This document shows, one piece after another, positions 61,101 through 64,000 of a stretch of 64,000 nt of DNA. Positions within the stretch are counted from its first letter, which is position 1; each line of letters opens with the position of its first letter. The notes beneath the pieces were generated by a model that was given only the letters and a program-made list of their open reading frames with translations, did no database searches and was not told the origin of the DNA. This DNA is from Hygrocybe punicea. Lineage: Eukaryota; Basidiomycota; Agaricomycetes; Agaricales; Hygrophoraceae. The DNA lies in NCBI GenBank assembly GCA_963556145.1, contig OY744462.1, forward strand, positions 7,006,001 through 7,070,000. Reading direction: 5' to 3'. The translations under genes were made by a program, and so were the position numbers.

Positions 61101-64000
61101 GACACATCACAAATACAGCTGAGCCACTCGGAGAGCGAGGAATTGCATGGAATTGTTTGGAATTGGTTGGAATTTGCACGGAATTGTCTTTTGAGCTTGC
61201 TGCAGTCGACACAAATACTGCTGAGCCACTCGTGGACCGAGGAATTGCATGGAATTGTTTGGAATTGGTTGGAATTTGCACGGAATTGTCTTTTGAGCTT
61301 GCTGCAGTCGACACAAATACTGCTGAGCCACTCGTGGACCGAGGAATTGCATGGAATTGTTTGGAATTGGTTGGAATTTGCACGGAATTGTCTTTTGAGC
61401 TTGCTGCAGTCGACACAAATACAGCTGAGCCACTCGTGGACCGAGGAATTGCATGGAATTGTTTGGAATTGGTTGGAATTTGCACGGAATTGTCTTTTGA
61501 GCTCACAGGACACATCACAAATACAGCTGAGCCACTCGGAGAGCGAGGAATTGCATGGAATTGTTTGGAATTGGTTGGAATTTGCACGGAATTGTCTTTT
61601 GAGCTCACAGGACACATCACAAATACAGCTGAGCCACTCGGAGAGCGAGGAATTGCATGGAATTGTTTGGAATTGGTTGGAATTTGCACGGAATTGTCTT
61701 TTGAGCTTGCTGCAGTCGACACAAATACTGCTGAGCCACTCGTGGACCGAGGAATTGCATGGAATTGTTTGGAATTGGTTGGAATTTGCATGGAATTGTC
61801 TTTTGAGCTTGCTGCAGTCGACACAAATACTGCTGAGCCACTCGTGGACCGAGGAATTGCATGGAATTGTTTGGAATTGGTTGGAATTTGCACGGAATTG
61901 TCTTTTGAGCTTGCTGCAGTCGACACAAATACTGCTGAGCCACTCGTGGACCGAGGAATTGCATGGAATTGTTTGGAATTGGTTGGAATTTGCACGGAAT
62001 TGTCTTTTGAGCTCACAGGACACATCACAAATACAGCTGAGCCACTCGGAGAGCGAGGAATTGCATGGAATTGTTTGGAATTGGTTGGAATTTGCACGGA
62101 ATTGTCTTTTGAGCTCACAGGACACATCACAAATACAGCTGAGCCACTCGGAGAGCGAGGAATTGCATGGAATTGTTTGGAATTGGTTGGAATTTGCACG
62201 GAATTGTCTTTTGAGCTTGCTGCAGTCGACACAAATACTGCTGAGCCACTCGTGGACCGAGGAATTGCATGGAATTGTTTGGAATTGGTTGGAATTTGCA
62301 CGGAATTGTCTTTTGAGCTTGCTGCAGTCGACACAAATACTGCTGAGCCACTCGTGGACCGAGGAATTGCATGGAATTGTTTGGAATTGGTTGGAATTTG
62401 CACGGAATTGTCTTTTGAGCTTGCTGCAGTCGACACAAATACAGCTGAGCCACTCGTGGACCGAGGAATTGCACGGAATTGTTTGGAATTGGTTGGAATT
62501 TGCACAGAATTGTCTTTTGAGCTCACAGGACACATCACAAATACAGCTGAGCCACTCGGAGAGCGAGGAATTGCATGGAATTGTTTGGAATTGGTTGGAA
62601 TTTGCACGGAATTGTCTTTTGAGCTTGCTGCAGTCGACACAAATACTGCTGAGCCACTCGTGGACCGAGGAATTGCATGGAATTGTTTGGAATTGGTTGG
62701 AATTTGCATGGAATTGTCTTTTGAGCTTGCTGCAGTCGACACAAATACTGCTGAGCCACTCGTGGACCGAGGAATTGCATGGAATTGTTTGGAATTGGTT
62801 GGAATTTGCACGGAATTGTCTTTTGAGCTTGCTGCAGTCGACACAAATACTGCTGAGCCACTCGTGGACCGAGGAATTGCATGGAATTGTTTGGAATTGG
62901 TTGGAATTTGCACGGAATTGTCTTTTGAGCTTGCTGCAGTCGACACAAATACAGCTGAGCCACTCGTGGACCGAGGAATTGCACGGAATTGTTTGGAATT
63001 GGTTGGAATTTGCACAGAATTGTCTTTTGAGCTTGCTGCAGTCGACACAAATACTGCTGAGCCACTCGTGGACCGAGGAATTGCATGGAATTGTTTGGAA
63101 TTGGTTGGAATTTGCACGGAATTGTCTTTTGAGCTCACAGGACACATCACAAATACAGCTGAGCCACTCGGAGAGCGAGGAATTGCATGGAATTGTTTGG
63201 AATTGGTTGGAATTTGCACGGAATTGTCTTTTGAGCTTGCTGCAGTCGACACAAATACTGCTGAGCCACTCGTGGACCGAGGAATTGCATGGAATTGTTT
63301 GGAATTGGTTGGAATTTGCATGGAATTGTCTTTTGAGCTTGCTGCAGTCGACACAAATACTGCTGAGCCACTCGTGGACCGAGGAATTGCATGGAATTGT
63401 TTGGAATTGGTTGGAATTTGCACGGAATTGTCTTTTGAGCTTGCTGCAGTCGACACAAATACTGCTGAGCCACTCGTGGACCGAGGAATTGCATGGAATT
63501 GTTTGGAATTGGTTGGAATTTGCACGGAATTGTCTTTTGAGCTCACAGGACACATCACAAATACAGCTGAGCCACTCGGAGAGCGAGGAATTGCATGGAA
63601 TTGTTTGGAATTGGTTGGAATTTGCACGGAATTGTCTTTTGAGCTCACAGGACACATCACAAATACAGCTGAGCCACTCGGAGAGCGAGGAATTGCATGG
63701 AATTGTTTGGAATTGGTTGGAATTTGCACGGAATTGTCTTTTGAGCTTGCTGCAGTCGACACAAATACTGCTGAGCCACTCGTGGACCGAGGAATTGCAT
63801 GGAATTGTTTGGAATTGGTTGGAATTTGCACGGAATTGTCTTTTGAGCTTGCTGCAGTCGACACAAATACTGCTGAGCCACTCTGAGAGCGAGGAATTGC
63901 ATGGAATTGTTTGGAATTGGTTGGAATTTGCACGGAATTGTCTTTTGAGCTCACAGGACACATCACAAATACAGCTGAGCCACTCGGAGAGCGAGGAATT
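37169..64000 (+). repeat. 102-bp satellite array, 263 direct units, continuing past the window
   Basis: Taking GGAATTGCATGG as unit start, the first unit begins at 37169 and the last whole boundary is at 63995. The distance of 26,826 bp is exactly 263 x 102. Unit layout: positions 1-47 hold five GGAATT words at 1, 11, 21, 31 and 42; 48-59 TCTTTTGAGCT; 60-72 one of two cassettes (TGCTGCAGTCGAC or CACAGGACACATC); 73-94 ACAAATAC(T/A)GCTGAGCCACTCG; 95-102 TGGACCGA or GAGAGCGA. Most units differ only at positions 10, 41, 42, 60-72, 81 and 95/96/99. Because 102 is a multiple of three and the unit lacks stops in three of six frames, giant open frames run through it (one on +, two on -). I regard these as non-coding. 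The long uniform array fits a centromeric or heterochromatic satellite, which is inference. Confidence 0.97.

Noticed and set aside
36575..63966. Giant repeat proteins of about 9000 residues on both strands
   Set aside because: They follow automatically from a 102-bp stop-free unit. Three frames are open at once, on both strands, and no start context, splice pattern or known domain supports any of them.
37169..64000. CRISPR-like array
   Set aside because: There are no unique spacers. The whole 102-bp unit is repeated, and the genome is eukaryotic.
36883..64000. Telomere or subtelomere
   Set aside because: No TTAGGG-type repeats were seen and the array runs off the edge, so the window gives no evidence of a chromosome end.
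37169..64000. CENP-B-box-like site in the 102-bp unit
   Set aside because: No stretch matching the nTTCGnnnnAnnCGGGn pattern was found in either cassette type.

Overview
The window comes from a mushroom-forming basidiomycete (Agaricomycete). Genes are broken by many 47-75 nt introns with GT(G/A)NGN donors, they are densely packed on both strands, and several proteins belong to families expanded in Agaricomycetes: a Plavaka-type transposase, a DUF6698-like protein, a KOW/SPT5-like protein, a small coiled-coil family and an NLR-type WD40 tail. All multi-exon models here were assembled by hand from splice signals and reading-frame continuity. They are internally consistent but not tested against transcripts.

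Layout. 1-3.1 kb: a decayed GH20 beta-N-acetylhexosaminidase (- strand, runs off the left edge) and a coiled-coil gene remnant. 3.2-7.4 kb: a Plavaka-type DNA transposase that can be spliced into one uninterrupted 1270-residue frame (- strand). 7.6-8.8 kb: an unrecognised 309-residue protein. 9.4-12.8 kb: a small coiled-coil protein and an SPT5-like NGN/KOW protein. 13.0-16.2 kb: a Reb1/TTF-1-like Myb protein flanked by two small uncharacterised coiled-coil genes. 16.5-18.0 kb: a DUF6698-like protein. 18.0-19.3 kb: diverged direct repeats and a gene fragment. 19.5-20.9 kb: an alpha/beta hydrolase. 21.3-31.4 kb is a conserved housekeeping block: TRF4/Cid14-type poly(A) polymerase (-), AP-2 mu clathrin adaptor (+, divergent from it over 152 bp), a 718-bp foldback/MITE-like element, a SAPS-domain phosphatase regulator (+) and a FAHD1-type hydrolase (-). 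31.5-33.8 kb holds no gene I could resolve. 33.8-36.0 kb: an ORF of about 15 near-identical WD40 blades that has lost its NLR-like front end, bounded by an AT-rich block with a 22-bp tandem repeat.

36.5-64.0 kb, 43 % of the window, is one satellite block. After a degenerate GGAAT-rich edge and about 2.7 inverted, diverged units, 263 direct copies of a 102-bp unit run off the right edge with no net insertion or deletion. Each unit starts with five GGAATT motifs at 10-11 bp spacing, the pattern expected of curved or rotationally phased DNA. It then carries one of two alternative 13-bp cassettes. Variants are arranged into higher-order repeats of 4, 5, 6, 7, 10 and 20 units in different parts of the array. 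This organisation resembles a centromeric or other heterochromatic satellite and is the most unusual feature of the window. That role is an inference from structure only.
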